From the NCBI RefSeq assembly GCF_035046505.1, contig NC_089821.1, positions 39,923,348 through 39,987,347 on the forward strand: DNA of 64,000 bases. Direction: 5' to 3'. Every line of letters begins with the position of its first letter. Position 1 is the first letter of the stretch. The position numbers and the translations under genes are program-made. Positions 48,301 to 57,565 of this stretch are shown one piece after another. Below the pieces are notes generated by a model. It ran no database searches. It saw only the letters and a program-made list of their open reading frames with translations, and had not been told where the DNA came from. This DNA comes from Tiliqua scincoides (taxonomy: Eukaryota; Chordata; Lepidosauria; Squamata; Scincidae).

Positions 48301-51300
48301 CCACCTTTCAGAGCGCGATACCATAGTCTTTCGAGACTGAAGGTTGCCAATACAAAAAGGTCAATGATCAGTGCTACTACTCTCTTCCTCTGCCATAGTT
48401 GCAAGGCACCAGATTTTAACTGGTTATTTGCTTTTTCATTAGTGGAGCTGTTCACTTGCAAGACACAGTGAATTTTTTTCAAGAGCATGAGGAATCATTC
48501 CTAGAAAATGAAGATCCAATAAAGTTCAAAGAAATTCACTTCTTGGCCACTTTAGATCCTGTTTGAAAAACACTTAAGGATGTATTAAGCATTGTTATTT
48601 ATTTGAAATTTTTGCCAGCAATTCAGAGTAGCAATTATTTCACGCTGTTTTCATTTATTGTCATAAAGTAAATGACAATGTACTTTGTCATTGTACATTG
48701 ACAAATGTACAATGTACATTTGTACATTGTACAAATGTACAATGGAGATGTACATTGTACATCTGACCAGATCAGACGGAAAGCTTCTTTAAATACAAGC
48801 TACATTAAATAGAAGCTACAAAGAAGCTACATTAAATAAAATAAGCTACTTTAATTTTTTTGAATTAAAAAAGCACATTCTAAATATAAAACAGATGAGA
48901 ATATTGAATGATTTCTTGAAAATCCATAATTCCTCTCTATTCTTTGCAACAGAACAGCACATAATTCCTGTTTCAACTAAAGAAAGGGGAGGAGTTTATA
49001 TTTGTCTTTTGTCTAATAAAATTCAGTGTGATTGCTAGTGAACAGTTAGGGAATCAAAACATTGCCATAGTCCAGAGTAGAAAAAAACTAAAAATTACAG
49101 CGCTTTCCCTGGAAGGCATATTTCAAACATCATAAAAAATTAACAAATAAAACACAATCTTTTCCCACACAACTAACATGTTTTGTTTTGATGCAGTGAC
49201 AGAAAGAGGATCATTCTAACATGGTGATTTACTGTAGAACCCCACCTACTTTAGCTAATCCACAGGGGAAACAGCTGCTGTAATGAAATTGCTTTAGGGG
49301 AGGGGGAAACAAGAGTAAGCAGCAAGGCCCTGATGTAAGTTTCTATGTTGAGAGCTTCCTCCTCACTGCAGAATTTCTTATTTAGATAATTTAAGATCAC
49401 CAAAGTAAAACACTCAGAACTGAACTGTACAACAACAGTGTAGCAAATGCTACTTTGCTTTGGGGAGCACACAAGGCTTAGAGCCTTGTTGCTTGATGTG
49501 GAGTGCAAAGAGCAGAAGCACTCTGAGGGTTGAGGGAAGGAACTGGAGCAGCAAGGGGTCGGAGAGGCAGAAAAGAAGAGATGGCAGCCAGGATTCAAAT
49601 GTAGATGCAGGGAGGAAGCGGGGAAGCTGGAAGAGAGACTGATACTGACCTAGCTTCCTCCAAGCCTTTTATTGACTCTCAAACTCATGAAGCAATACAG
49701 TGCAATACTGAGGGTTATTAAAGGTTACTGATAACAATAGCTACAACTAGCTGGCTCTAGCTGACCACAACACATTCCATAAACTGAGATAAGAAGCGCA
49801 TCTCCAAAATACTGTCCAGCCTGTTTATGGTTAGGCAAGGAACAAGGCTGAGGTTTCAGAGTTTGCTCTGAAAGTAGAACAGGTTTGCCTGTTGTTGTTG
49901 CCAATGCTCACTAAGCCTCAGGCCTTTGGAACTGCAACAGAAGGCATCTATCTCCCGACCAGATCAGACGGAAAGCTCTTCAACCTCTCCAGACTGAGAG
50001 CAAAATCCAAAGTCCAGCTGAAATGTCTGCGTGACTTCCTCTTTGCCGACGATGCAGCTGTCACTACCCACTCTGCCAAAGATCTCCAGCAGCTCATGGA
50101 TCGTTTTAGCAAGGCCTGCCAAGATTTTGGACTGACAATCAGCCTGAAGAAAACACAGGTCATGGTTCAGGATGTGGACTCACCTCCCTGCATTACAATC
50201 TCTGCGCATGAACTGGAGGTTGTCCATGACTTTGTGTACCTTGGCTCAACGATCTTCGACACTCTTTCTCTTGATACCGAGCTAGACAAACGCATTGGTA
50301 AAGCAGCTACCACGTTTTCCAGACTCACAAAGAGAGTCTGGTCCAACAAGAAGCTGACGGAACATACCAAGATCCAGGTCTACAGAGCTTGCGTCCTGAG
50401 TACACTTCTGTACTGCAGCGAGTCATGGACTCTTCGCTCACAACAGGAGAGGAAACTGAGCGCTTTCCACATGCGCTGCCTCCGACGCATCCTCGGCATC
50501 ACCTGGCAGGACAAAGTTCCAAACAACACAGTCCTGGAATGTGCTGGAATCCCTAGCATGTATTCACTGCTGAAACAGAGACACCTGCGTTGGCTCGGTC
50601 ATGTCGTGAGAATGGATGATGGCCGGATCCCAAAGGATCTCCTCTATGGAGAACTCGTGCAAGGAAAGCGCCCTACAGGTAGACCACAGCTGCGATGCAA
50701 GGACATCTGTAAGAGGGATCTGAAGGCCTTAGGGATGGACCTCAACAAGTGGGAAACCCTGGCCTCTGAGCGTCCCGCTTGGAGGCAGGCTGTGCAGCAT
50801 GGCCTTTCCCAGTTTTGAAGAGACACTTTGCCAACAGTCTGAGGCTAAGAGGCAAAGAAGGAAGGCCCATAGCCAGGGAGACAGACCAGGGACAGACTGC
50901 ACTTGCTCCCGGTGTGGAAGGGATTGTCACTCCCGGATTGGCCTTTTCAGCCACACTAGACGCTGTTCCAGAACCACCTTTCAGAGCGCGATACCATAGT
51001 CTTTCGAGACTGAAGGTTGCCAATACTTCACTAAGCCTCTATACTACTATGCATATTTCCTACAAACAGATTGTATCAGCATACTGTATATATTTTCCTA
51101 ACTATAAATTAGGACAGCCTTGCCAATTGTATCTATGCCAGTATTGTATCTATGTTTTTATCATAGCAACATCTTCCAATACCTTTTGCCTATTTGTTGC
51201 TCTGCTGTTCACCTCAACACTGGCTTTATATCAGTCAGTCAGGTCTGTAATCCTGTTATGTCCAGGGCCTGAATTTAAATTGCTTTTGCCCAAAGTACTT

Positions 51301-54300
51301 CAGCAAAACCATGGGCCCAATTCTATCCAACATTCCAGCACTGATGCAGTCATGCCAATGGGGCATGTGCTGCAACCAGAGGTGAGCAAGCAGTCACACA
51401 GGCCTTCTCAAGGTAAGGGAACATGTTCCAGTACATCAGGACTGCATTATAGCTGCATCGACGCTGGAAAGTTGGACAAGATTGGACCCCGAGTAATCTT
51501 AAATTCAAGTATTTCAGCTTAACTATGCTGTTGATGAGCGCATGCAGTTTGTTGTTGTTGGCAACCTTCAGTCTCGAAAGACTATGGTATCGCGCTCTGA
51601 ATGGTGGTTCTGGAACAGTGTCTAGTGTGGCTGAACAGGCCGATTCGGGAGTGACAATCCCTTCTACACTGGGAGCAAGTGCAGTCTGTCCCTGGTCTGT
51701 CTCCCTGGCTATGGGCCTTCTTTCTTTGCCTCTTTGCCTCAGACTGCTGGCCAAGTATCTCTTCAAAGTGGGAAATGCCATGCTGCACAGCCTGCCTCCA
51801 AGCGGGCCGCTCAGAGGCCAGGGTGGAGTGTCCTCTCCAGTGCGCAAAGCCTGGGTAAAAGAAGGTATGGAGGATAGGCTATTACCCATGCAGCAAATCC
51901 CCCCTCTCCACGTCGCTGGAATGGTCCAATGGAAAGGCAGAAGCCAATACGGTTGGTTCCAGCGGCGTCGCAGGAGTTGCCAGAGCGTGACTGTGTTCAG
52001 CCACGAACTGCCTCAGGGACTCCGGCTCCTGATTTTGCCTCGAGGTTGACTCCTGAAGCCTTTTCCACAACTGGATGTACCCACAAGGCAGTGGAGGTTT
52101 GGAATCAGAGTTTTCCTTCTCTTATATGTGTGCATGCAGTTACTTAAGTGATAATTAGAGCAATTCCTCTTTCCTGGCAGGCAGTTCTAAACACTGGTTT
52201 CTAATTTTCCTTCCCACCAACAAAGCCACTATCAATATATAATTCTTAATTTTATTTGTTGGCAACATGAATATGTTTTAGGAACAACCCCCCCCCCCCC
52301 CCCAAAATGGCAAGGGTGGAGATGAAATGGGATGGAACCAAGACAGGGGAATTTTAGCACCTCCTTCCACCATAACTTCAACCCCAATCACAACCCCATG
52401 TGCACTATTTTAATTAGGGAAAAAAAGGCAATGGAAACCCTTTTACTAAATATAAAAATAGTTGGGGGTGGGTGTGATTGACATCCAAACTGTGATAGTG
52501 GCAAAATATTAAAGCTCTCATCCCCCTCCCTCCATGTGTGCTTCTGCCCTGTTTCATACCCACCCATTACAGGTTGAGTATCCCTGACCCGGAATGCTTG
52601 GGGCAGGAAGGTGTCCGGATTTTGGAATAACTGCATGACTATAATGAGAAATGCTTCCTTTTGCCCTGTTCACTGTTACCCATACAGGTGTCTGCTGGTC
52701 TCTTTGATGTTTTTCAAAAATTTCTATACAGGTACACACCACAGAGTAGAGAACAGAAGTTACAGTCTGTACCTGAACTGTGTATGGGAATGAGCACAAG
52801 ACCTTCTAGTCTTGTGCTTTATGACAACAGAAACAAACAGAAACTTTAAAAAAAAGTCTTGGACAAAAAGGTCTGGATTTTGGAATAGTCTGGATTTCAA
52901 ATGGCTGCATAAAGGGTAATTTACCTGTATTTTGAAACAAACACAAATAAACCAAAACCACACCAAGTAATACTATGCATTCTTCTAACACAGTGGTTCT
53001 CAAACTATTTAGCATTGGGACCCACTTTTTTAAATGACAATGTTGGGACCCAATGTCGGGAAAGTGATGTTATTAACCTGGAAGTGATGTCATTGCCAGA
53101 AGTGACATCATCAAGCAAGAAAATTTTTGACAATCCTAGGCTGCAATCCTATCCACACTTACCCAGGAGTAAGCTGCACTGACTATCATTGTTAAAAGCA
53201 TGCAGGTGTGCAGCACTTAACAAGGGGTACATCATTAACTGAACAACCAGTTCAATCTATTGCCTTTGTTGTGTAAACAGACATTCCCTGCCAGACACAA
53301 GCTGGCCGCACAGGCTACTGGAGATAGATTGCCTCTTCTTTGCATCAAGAGCCTCTCTGTTGCTTAAACAGACATTCTGCTGCAGGCTATGGGAGAGGAT
53401 TACCTCATTAAGAGCACCTTTATTGTGCTTTAACAACCATCATATATGTGTCCTGTTATGCAAACAGTTGTGAATTGGTGCATGCCTATAGATTGTAGCC
53501 CAGTGGTTCTCAAACTTTTAGCACTGTGACCCATTTTTTAGAATGAGAATCTTTCAGGACCCTCAAAAAGTGATGGCAGGCCTGGAAGTGACATAATCCA
53601 GCAATTTTTAACAATCCTAGGCTGCAATCCTACCCACATATACCCACTGACTATCATTGTTAAAAGCATATATATAGTGGTCTGTTCAAAGTATAGCTCT
53701 GTAACATTTCCCCAAATGCAGTCACATACCATGGTAGCATCAAGTCTCATATATACAAAATAAAATATTGAAATGAATGGGGACCCACCTGAAATTGGCT
53801 TGTGACCCACCTAGTGGGTCCCAACCCACAGTCTGAAAAACAGTGCTATATAGTATATACTTTAGTAGTACTATAAGTAGTAAGTGTAATTGGCTATATT
53901 GTAAATAGTAATCCATACTATAATAGTACTATAAGTAGTAAGTGTAATTGACTAAACCAGGGGTCTCCAAACCCCAGCCCGGGGGCCAGATGCAACCTGC
54001 AGCAAGCCTCTTTCCAGCCCACAGCCAACCTCTTGTCCCCTGAAAGCCTCTGGTCCACTCAACTGAGCATAACCAGAACCTTGCTCTGATTGTGTCTGGA
54101 GGGTGTTCTGAGGGCCAGAGAGGTGGAATGAATGAGCCCATTCATTCATTTATTCACTCATCTAAGTTCCATCTCTAATTTATTTATTTATATTTCATAT
54201 TTAAATTTTTTTTCCAGCCCTCCACACCACATTTGATGCAGCCCTCTGGCCAAAACGTTTGGAGACCCCTGGACTAAACCATAAGTGTAAGCAGTAGTAT

Positions 54301-54905
54301 ATACTATATTAGTACTATAAATTGTAAGTCTAATGGCTATACTGCAAGTTGCTACAATATACTATTGCAGCACTGTAAGTAGTAAGTGTAATTGACTAAA
54401 CCATAAGTGTAAATGTAAGGAGTAGTATATACTATAGCAGTATTATAAGCAGTAACTCTAATTGGTTATACTGTAAGTAGCAACATATAATATTGTAGTA
54501 CTGTAAGTGGTAAGTGTCACTGACTGTACCATAAGTGTAAGTAGCAGTATACACTATAGTAGTACTATAAGTCTAACTGGCTATATTGTAAAAGTAAGTA
54601 GTAACATACACTCTAGCAGTACTACGAGCAGTAAGTGTAACGGACTATCCCATCACTACAACGTGATTGACCTCAGAGGGCAAAGGCTGGGGCTGCTGAC
54701 CAGGGGCAGCTCCAGGCGGAAGGAAGGGCGCAGCAGCCGAGGAGAGACGCGCAGCTCATGCGGGACCAGCTCGCCCTCCGCGGCTTGGCGCCTGTTTGGG
54801 GGGCGGGGGCCGCGCCAGGCTGAGGGGACTTGGGCGGCCGCCTCCCCCCGGGGCTCCCTCGGGCTCACCTCTCTCCAGCCGCACAGGCTCGCCCAGCGCC
54901 GCCAT
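36183..54905 (-). CDS. LIN7C: LIN7C, complete coding sequence in five exons
   Basis: Lin-7 homolog C (Veli3/MALS3), a small scaffold that joins CASK/Mint or MPP partners through its L27 domain and holds receptors and channels at synapses and basolateral membranes through its PDZ domain. Coding exons on the minus strand: 54869-54905, 40588-40706, 40283-40354, 38639-38848 and 36183-36338, giving 12+40+24+70+51 = 197 residues, the usual LIN7C length. All junctions have GT/AG ends and the frame is open throughout. L27 spans about residues 10-65 ([20 protein letters not shown]...). PDZ spans about 93-175 with the carboxylate-binding loop GLGF at 102-105. Compared with human LIN7C from memory, the only difference is the last residue, Asn instead of Thr. 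Introns are 14,162, 233, 1,434 and 2,300 bp. LIN7A and LIN7B differ in their N-terminal extensions and C-terminal tails, so LIN7C is the best call. Confidence 0.97.
36522..36905. mobile_element. Tigger-like (Tc1/mariner) MITE in LIN7C intron 4
   Basis: TA (36520-36521), then CAGTGGACCTGCTGTATTCA. The right end TGAATATAGTGCTCCCACTG is followed by TA (36906-36907). A TA target and CAGTGG ends fit TcMar-Tigger MITEs. A further partial copy follows at 36,908-37,105. Confidence 0.65.
37684..38032. mobile_element. Tigger-like MITE, second copy in LIN7C intron 4
   Basis: AGTGGGTCCTCCTTATCTCG at left, GGTTACTGAGGGCCTACTAT at right as an imperfect inverted partner. The interior has CCAGAAGTGGCTCTTGG and its inverted form CCAAGAGCCACTTCTGG. 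Confidence 0.5.
38639..38848 (-). CDS. LIN7C: LIN7C exon 4 (first part of PDZ)
   Basis: 210 nt encoding Ala77 to Val146, including GLGF (102-105) and [18 protein letters not shown]. Acceptor TTTCACAG. The donor is GTAGGG, weaker than the GTAAGT consensus. Without splicing, the frame would add nine codons (VGMEFNFHL) and stop, cutting the PDZ domain. Confidence 0.95.
39126..40056. mobile_element. hAT-type element, 931 bp, in LIN7C intron 3
   Basis: Flanks TTCTAGAG (39118-39125) and TTCTAGAC (40057-40064) match at 7 of 8. Left CAGGGGTGGCCAAATCATGG; right AAGTTCAGCCACCCTG. It accounts for two thirds of intron 3 and carries a large internal inverted repeat (39298-39530). Confidence 0.8.
39298..39530. 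repeat. Long inverted repeat inside the hAT element
   Basis: The left arm, about 39,298-39,406, and right arm, about 39,427-39,530, pair almost throughout, e.g. TTTGTAATCTTTACTGATCC with GGATCAGTAAAGATTACAAA and TCATTAAAATTAGCATTTAT with ATAAATGCTAATTTTAATGA. The loop is about 20 bp. Confidence 0.85.
40283..40354 (-). CDS. LIN7C: LIN7C exon 3
   Basis: 72 nt encoding Val53 to Lys76 ([20 protein letters not shown]...), the end of L27 and the linker. Phase 0 at both ends. It is separated from exon 2 by only 233 bp. Donor GTAAGAG. Confidence 0.95.
40588..40706 (-). CDS. LIN7C: LIN7C exon 2 (L27 domain)
   Basis: Acceptor CCAG then ACATCTG; 119 nt encoding the rest of Asp13 to Glu52, most of the L27 heterodimerisation domain. 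It ends GAG before the donor GTAAGC. The protein is identical to human LIN7C as I recall it. Confidence 0.95.
43120..43546. mobile_element. Tigger-like MITE in copy 2 of the duplication
   Basis: CAGGTGGGGCCTT at left is the exact complement of AAGGCCCCACCTG at right (13 bp). TA precedes the left end. The interior has CGGATCC..CACAGATA, TCCAGAGGGCTTTCTGA and CGGAAGTGAC phrases, as in the intron-4 elements. Confidence 0.65.
44091..45848 (+). mobile_element. Young CR1 LINE, 5' truncated, with an open reverse-transcriptase frame
   Basis: An open frame of 535 codons runs 44050-45657, but about the first 13 codons are flanking DNA. The CR1 part starts near [20 protein letters not shown]. Motifs: [67 protein letters not shown], then [10 protein letters not shown], where the Phe before the catalytic Asp pair in the sister copy (KFADD) is Ser. 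The 3' UTR is about 190 bp and ends TTCTTATGTTCTTA. It lies in opposite orientation to LIN7C and inside the second duplication copy. The endonuclease half is absent. Confidence 0.92.
46199..46982. mobile_element. Outer hAT-type element with perfect 8-bp target duplication
   Basis: GCCTAAAG at 46191-46198 and 46983-46990. Left CAGCATTCTCCAAACTTACC; right end TTTAGAGACCACTG. The element itself was split by a second hAT (46521-46967); without that it is about 330 bp. Confidence 0.85.
46521..46967. mobile_element. Inner hAT-type element nested in another hAT
   Basis: CTTTAGAG at 46513-46520 and 46968-46975, a perfect 8-bp duplication. Left CAAAGATGCCCAAACCCCGG; right AAAGTTTGGACAGCCCTG. Related to 53958-54271 and 57184-57517 (TGGCCC, CATTCATTCAT, AAGTTCCATCTCTAAT phrases). 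Confidence 0.85.
47868..48356 (+). mobile_element. RTE-like LINE 3' end with intact C-terminal zinc finger
   Basis: 5' truncated copy flanked by an 11-bp target repeat AAGGTCAATGA (47857-47867 and 48357-48367). The frame 47886-48326 encodes the post-RT region ([36 protein letters not shown]) and a C-terminal [20 protein letters not shown] zinc-finger-like motif ending in Cys. The 3' UTR is only about 30 nt, ACCATAGTCTTTCGAGACTG then AAGGTTGCCAATAC. Confidence 0.85.
48660..48790. repeat. TGTACA palindromic cluster joined to a 21-nt LINE fragment
   Basis: Nested palindromes of ACAATGTACATTTGTACATT type run from about 48,668 to 48,764 and pass directly into 21 nt (48765-48785) identical to 49957-49977 of the RTE-like LINE nearby. 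Next comes a short AAGCTACATTAAATA repeat to about 48,850. Confidence 0.75.
48791..49907. other. LIN7C intron 1, no named element
   Basis: AT-rich sequence with short AAGCTAC repeats at the left end. Open frames are short and lack recognisable motifs. Confidence 0.5.
49920..51027 (+). mobile_element. RTE-like LINE, 5' truncated, 1.1 kb
   Basis: 12-bp target repeat TCACTAAGCCTC at 49908-49919 and 51028-51039. The frame carries the reverse-transcriptase catalytic motif [13 protein letters not shown], the thumb region ([21 protein letters not shown]) and the conserved [14 protein letters not shown]. It closes at 50818 because of an extra T in a T-run near 50,812; the zinc-finger end ([20 protein letters not shown]) continues in another frame to 51,000. 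The sister copy at 47868 has three Ts and stays open. It ends in the same tail as the 5S-SINE. Confidence 0.88.
51313..51490. mobile_element. Harbinger-like MITE in LIN7C intron 1
   Basis: GGGCCCAATTCTATCCAACA at left, AAGTTGGACAAGATTGGACCCC at right in shortened form (TTGGACAAGATTGGACCCC). Inverted orientation relative to the copies at 20 and 22 kb. Confidence 0.65.
51550..52131 (-). mobile_element. 582-bp composite retroelement with RTE-like LINE tail
   Basis: 10-bp target repeat GCATGCAGTT at 51540-51549 and 52132-52141. Minus orientation. The 3' part (51550-51824) is the last 275 bp of the RTE-like LINE: zinc-finger coding end and CTTTCGAGACTGAAGGTTGC tail, then an (AAC)n run. The 5' part (51825-52131) is sequence not found in the other LINE pieces here. 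It encodes a possible short peptide ([20 protein letters not shown]...). It may be an internally deleted LINE or a separately headed parasite of the LINE. Confidence 0.8.
52991..53215. mobile_element. hAT-type element, left part
   Basis: Starts CAGTGGTTCTCAAACTATTT and continues through GGAAGTGATGTCATTGCCAG and part of a palindromic MITE (CTGCAATCCTATCCACACTT). The right end was not found. Confidence 0.6.
53501..53845. mobile_element. hAT-type element, near-complete copy
   Basis: CAGTGGTTCTCAAACTTTTA to CAGTCTGAAAAACAGTG, with GACCCACCTAGTGGGTCCCA near the right end, itself palindromic. Same family as 29432 and 2485. Confidence 0.7.
53846..54655. repeat. Degenerate minisatellite at the 5' end of LIN7C intron 1
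   Basis: Repeated units of roughly 60-130 bp built from ATAGTAGTACTATAAGTAGT, AAGTGTAATTGACTA and ACCATAAGTGTAAGTAGT, at least five recognisable units. Interrupted by the hAT at 53958-54271. Confidence 0.75.
53958..54271. mobile_element. hAT-type element in the minisatellite, perfect 8-bp target duplication
   Basis: GACTAAAC at 53950-53957 and 54272-54279. Left CAGGGGTCTCCAAACCCCAG; right AACGTTTGGAGACCCCTG. Same family as 57184-57517. Confidence 0.9.
54869..54905 (-). CDS. LIN7C: LIN7C exon 1 coding part
   Basis: Encodes [12 protein letters not shown] plus the first base of Asp13. The donor is GTGAG starting at 54868. The start codon sits in a perfect GAAGATGGCGGC element, which fixes the choice of start. 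It lies in the CpG island. Confidence 0.95.
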
Positions 54906-54909
54906 CTTC
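54898..54909 (-). promoter_or_regulatory. LIN7C: TISU / YY1 element on the LIN7C start codon
   Basis: Minus strand GAAGATGGCGGC exactly fits SAASATGGCGGC, the element known to act both as a YY1 promoter site and as a translation initiator for mRNAs with very short leaders. The ATG is the LIN7C start. This predicts transcription starting only a few to a few tens of bases upstream. Confidence 0.8.
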
Positions 54910-55127
54910 TCCCCCTCGGCCGCTCTCGGGAAGTGACGCCTCGCGCGAGGCTGAGGGGACGGGCGGCGTGACGACGAGGGAAGAGGAGGGCCCGGCGCGG
55001 CCCCCCCCCCGCGCCCGCTCGTGGGCGGCTGGGCGGCCCTGTGCAGTGCAGGCGCGATGGGGCTTGCGGGGAGGCGGCAGTGCCCGAGTTCGGCGGCCGG
55101 GGTGGCTTCTGCTTAGGCTTCAGAGCT

Positions 55128-55470
55128 GGCCCAGTCCCAGGCACGTCTACTCGGAAGCAAGTCCCATTGAAGTCAACGGGGCTTCCTCCCAGGAAAGTGT
55201 GGATAGGGTTGTAGCCTCAGAGCCCTATGCATGCCTTCTCAGAAGTAAGCCCCATTAAAGTCGATGGGGCTTACTCCCAGGAAACCCCAGAGCCCTATGC
55301 AGGTCTACTCAGAAGTAAATCCCATTTAAGTCAGCGGGGCTTCCTCCCAGGAAAGTGTGTCTAGGATTGGGCTGTGAGTTAAACTGCAATCCTCTGGACT
55401 CTTACCTGGAAGTAAGTCCTATTGACTATAATAGGACTTACTTCTGAGTAGACATGCACAGGTTTGGCTT
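55128..55470. repeat. Four tandem palindromic MITE units upstream of LIN7C
   Basis: Units at about 55,128-55,215, 55,215-55,290, 55,290-55,375 and 55,378-55,470. Each contains CTACTCAGAAGTAA-type and GGGGCTTACTCCCAGGAAA-type arms around a palindromic centre such as GCCCCATTAAAGTCGATGGGGC. They start about 220 bp upstream of the LIN7C ATG. Confidence 0.8.
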
Positions 55471-55599
55471 GTCAGTCACCTGCAGCAAGAACAAGTAGGC
55501 TGCATAGCCGTATTATTCCTAAAGCTGACTAGGCTGAAGCCTTCTTTTTTTCCTGAGGCACTGCTATCTTCGGCACTTTGTGCCTAAGCAATATGTGTA

Positions 55600-55680
55600 C
55601 CTATATATTTATCCATATATATATACTCTCAAAAGTGTGTGTGTGTATATATATATACACTTTTATACATATATATGTAT
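55600..55680. repeat. TA/TG microsatellite with inverted arms
   Basis: ATATATATACTCTCAAAAGTG, a GT run and ATATATATACACTTTTATAC pair as a hairpin. AT-rich unnamed sequence flanks it from 55,480 to 55,995. Confidence 0.7.
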
Positions 55681-55996
55681 TTGTCCATTTCTCTATTCTA
55701 CATTATGTTTTTTAAAATAAATAAAATAAACATTTTATTCACTTCAAAATGTTACAGTATTGAACAATTACACCCCCAAAATATGCTTTCCTGAAGAGTT
55801 CTACTTGCACAATAAAAATATTTTAAAATTTTAAAAAAATTGTGAATAGAATTCATCAGGAGACCCTCAAAATGGATAATGGATATACAGTATGTACTGC
55901 GGTCTAGTACCTACTGTACCAGGGTCAGTCTGTCAGCTGTAGTAGGGTGAAAGATTGATGTGCTGGAGGGGGCCACAAATACCTGAACCCAGCCAT

Positions 55997-56327
55997 GAGT
56001 TTATTTCTTTACTCAGCGTGTGGTTGGTCTGTGGAACTCCTTGCCACAGGATGTGGTGACGGCATCTGGCCTAGATGCCTTTAAAAGGGAATTGGACAAG
56101 TTTCTGGAGGAAAAATCCACTACGAGTTACAAGCCATGATGTGTATGTGCAGCCCCCTGATTTTCGAAGTGGGCTATGTCAGAATGCCAGATGCAGGAGA
56201 GGGCACTGGGAAGCAGGTTGTGTCTGTTGTTTGGTGTGCTCCCTGGGGCTTTTGGTAGGCCGCTGTGACATACAGGAAGCTGGACTAGATAGGCCTATGG
56301 CCTGATCCAGTGGGGCTGTTCTTATGG
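55997..56327 (+). mobile_element. CR1 3' fragment
   Basis: Begins in the CR1 C-terminal coding end ([18 protein letters not shown]-like) and runs through the 3' UTR (CTGATCCAGTGGGGCTGTTC). The next stretch, 56,330-57,180, shows nothing I recognise. Confidence 0.8.
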
Positions 56328-57183
56328 GTTAATACAGCCCTGGGAAGCTGCAGGTGGCACCTCAGAGAGGAAGGATGTTATCATGAGGTGGCTGCTCTAG
56401 ATCCAGGAGCTAGAACAGAGCCCACTTCATTGGATTCTCCCTTTCTGATGGTTGTCTTTGCCCAACTCACTGAGGAAAGAGCAGACAGCTACATCACAAG
56501 GGACAGACAATTAAACAACGGCCAAGAGATGCAAAAACTGTAGAACACACCCAAAAATGAAATCTCTAGTCAAAAGATTCAGTGGCCCAATCAAAGTGAG
56601 CGTGATCCAATCCCAGCTGGTGATGACGTGACAAAGCGACATGAATATTGTTCATAAGAAAGGCAAACACTTTTGTGTAGAGAGAGCTGGCAGCCCCAGA
56701 CTTCATTCAGTTCACTTCTGTCCACTGGGGCAGGCTCGTGAATGACGTCCAATTTAGCAGCATCGTGCTGGAGTCTCCTTTTGAAACCTTTCCTATTGAA
56801 GATTGGGCATGTTTTCAAGTTTTCACTGAATGGCCAGTTTGAAAGCTCCCCTGGGGCTGTTTTCAATGGAACAGAACTCTCATTAAGCATGTGTAGGACT
56901 ATGGCATTGAAGTATTTTCAGAAGGTGTTTCTGCCATTCATTCCTTCCCCTCTGATTTTTTAAAACAGAGTACAAGGATGTGGTCTTTTATAAGTGGTAT
57001 CATACTCTGGCCTCCGGCCTGCCTTCGTGCTTGTCCATGGAATAAAGCCATTATTCCACAAGCCATGAGCCAGGTCACTCACTGCAGCCTGCAACTAATT
57101 GCTCATGCAAGTGATTTGCTTCGATGGTAACACCTGACCATCGGGGTAAAGAAGATTGACACGTCCAATTTCATGCTTTAAAA

Positions 57184-57517
57184 CAGGGGTCTCTAAACTA
57201 AAAGGGCCGCATCAAATATCTGGCACAGTGTTGAGGACTGGAAAAAAAAATTAAATATAAAATTTAAATAAATACGTTAGAGATGGGACTTAGATGAATG
57301 AATAAATGAATGAATGGGGTCAAATGTCCAGGATTTCTGCAAGCACCAACACAGCCCAACTTAAATGGATCCCCATTCCCCCACCCTACAAGCACAACTC
57401 CAGTTGTGTTTGGTCAACTGGGCCAGAGGCTCTCAGGGGATCAGAGTCTGGCTGCGGGCTGGATAGAGGCTCTCTGTGAGCCGCATCTGGCCCCCGGGCC
57501 AGTTTTGGAGACCCCTG
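57184..57517. mobile_element. hAT-type element, 334 bp
   Basis: CAGGGGTCTCTAAACTAAAA at left, GTTTTGGAGACCCCTG at right. Flanks CTTTAAAA and CTTAAAGG are imperfect. Opposite orientation to 53958-54271, with shared TGAATGAATGAATG and GCATCTGGCCCCCGGGCC. Confidence 0.75.
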
Positions 57518-57565
57518 CTTAAAGGATGTAGTTTTTCTAGTTGTGAAAATACGTAGCTTTTATGA

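Larger units (their letters stand above)
54690..55135 (-). promoter_or_regulatory. LIN7C: LIN7C CpG-island promoter
   Basis: GC- and CpG-rich block spanning exon 1 and about 230 bp upstream. Upstream of the start (minus strand) an ETS-type GGAAGT is read on the plus strand at about 54,929-54,934, adjoining TGACGCC, a half-CRE. No TATA box is apparent. The composition switches abruptly to palindromic MITE copies at about 55,130, which bounds the proximal promoter. Confidence 0.75.

Noticed and set aside
51350-51889. 179-codon minus-strand frame as a host gene
   Set aside because: It crosses the composite element and its flank; the recognisable part is LINE C-terminal sequence in a shifted frame.
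54507-55258. Open frames of 142-162 codons around LIN7C exon 1
   Set aside because: CpG-island composition keeps several frames open. The strand and short exon of LIN7C explain the locus.
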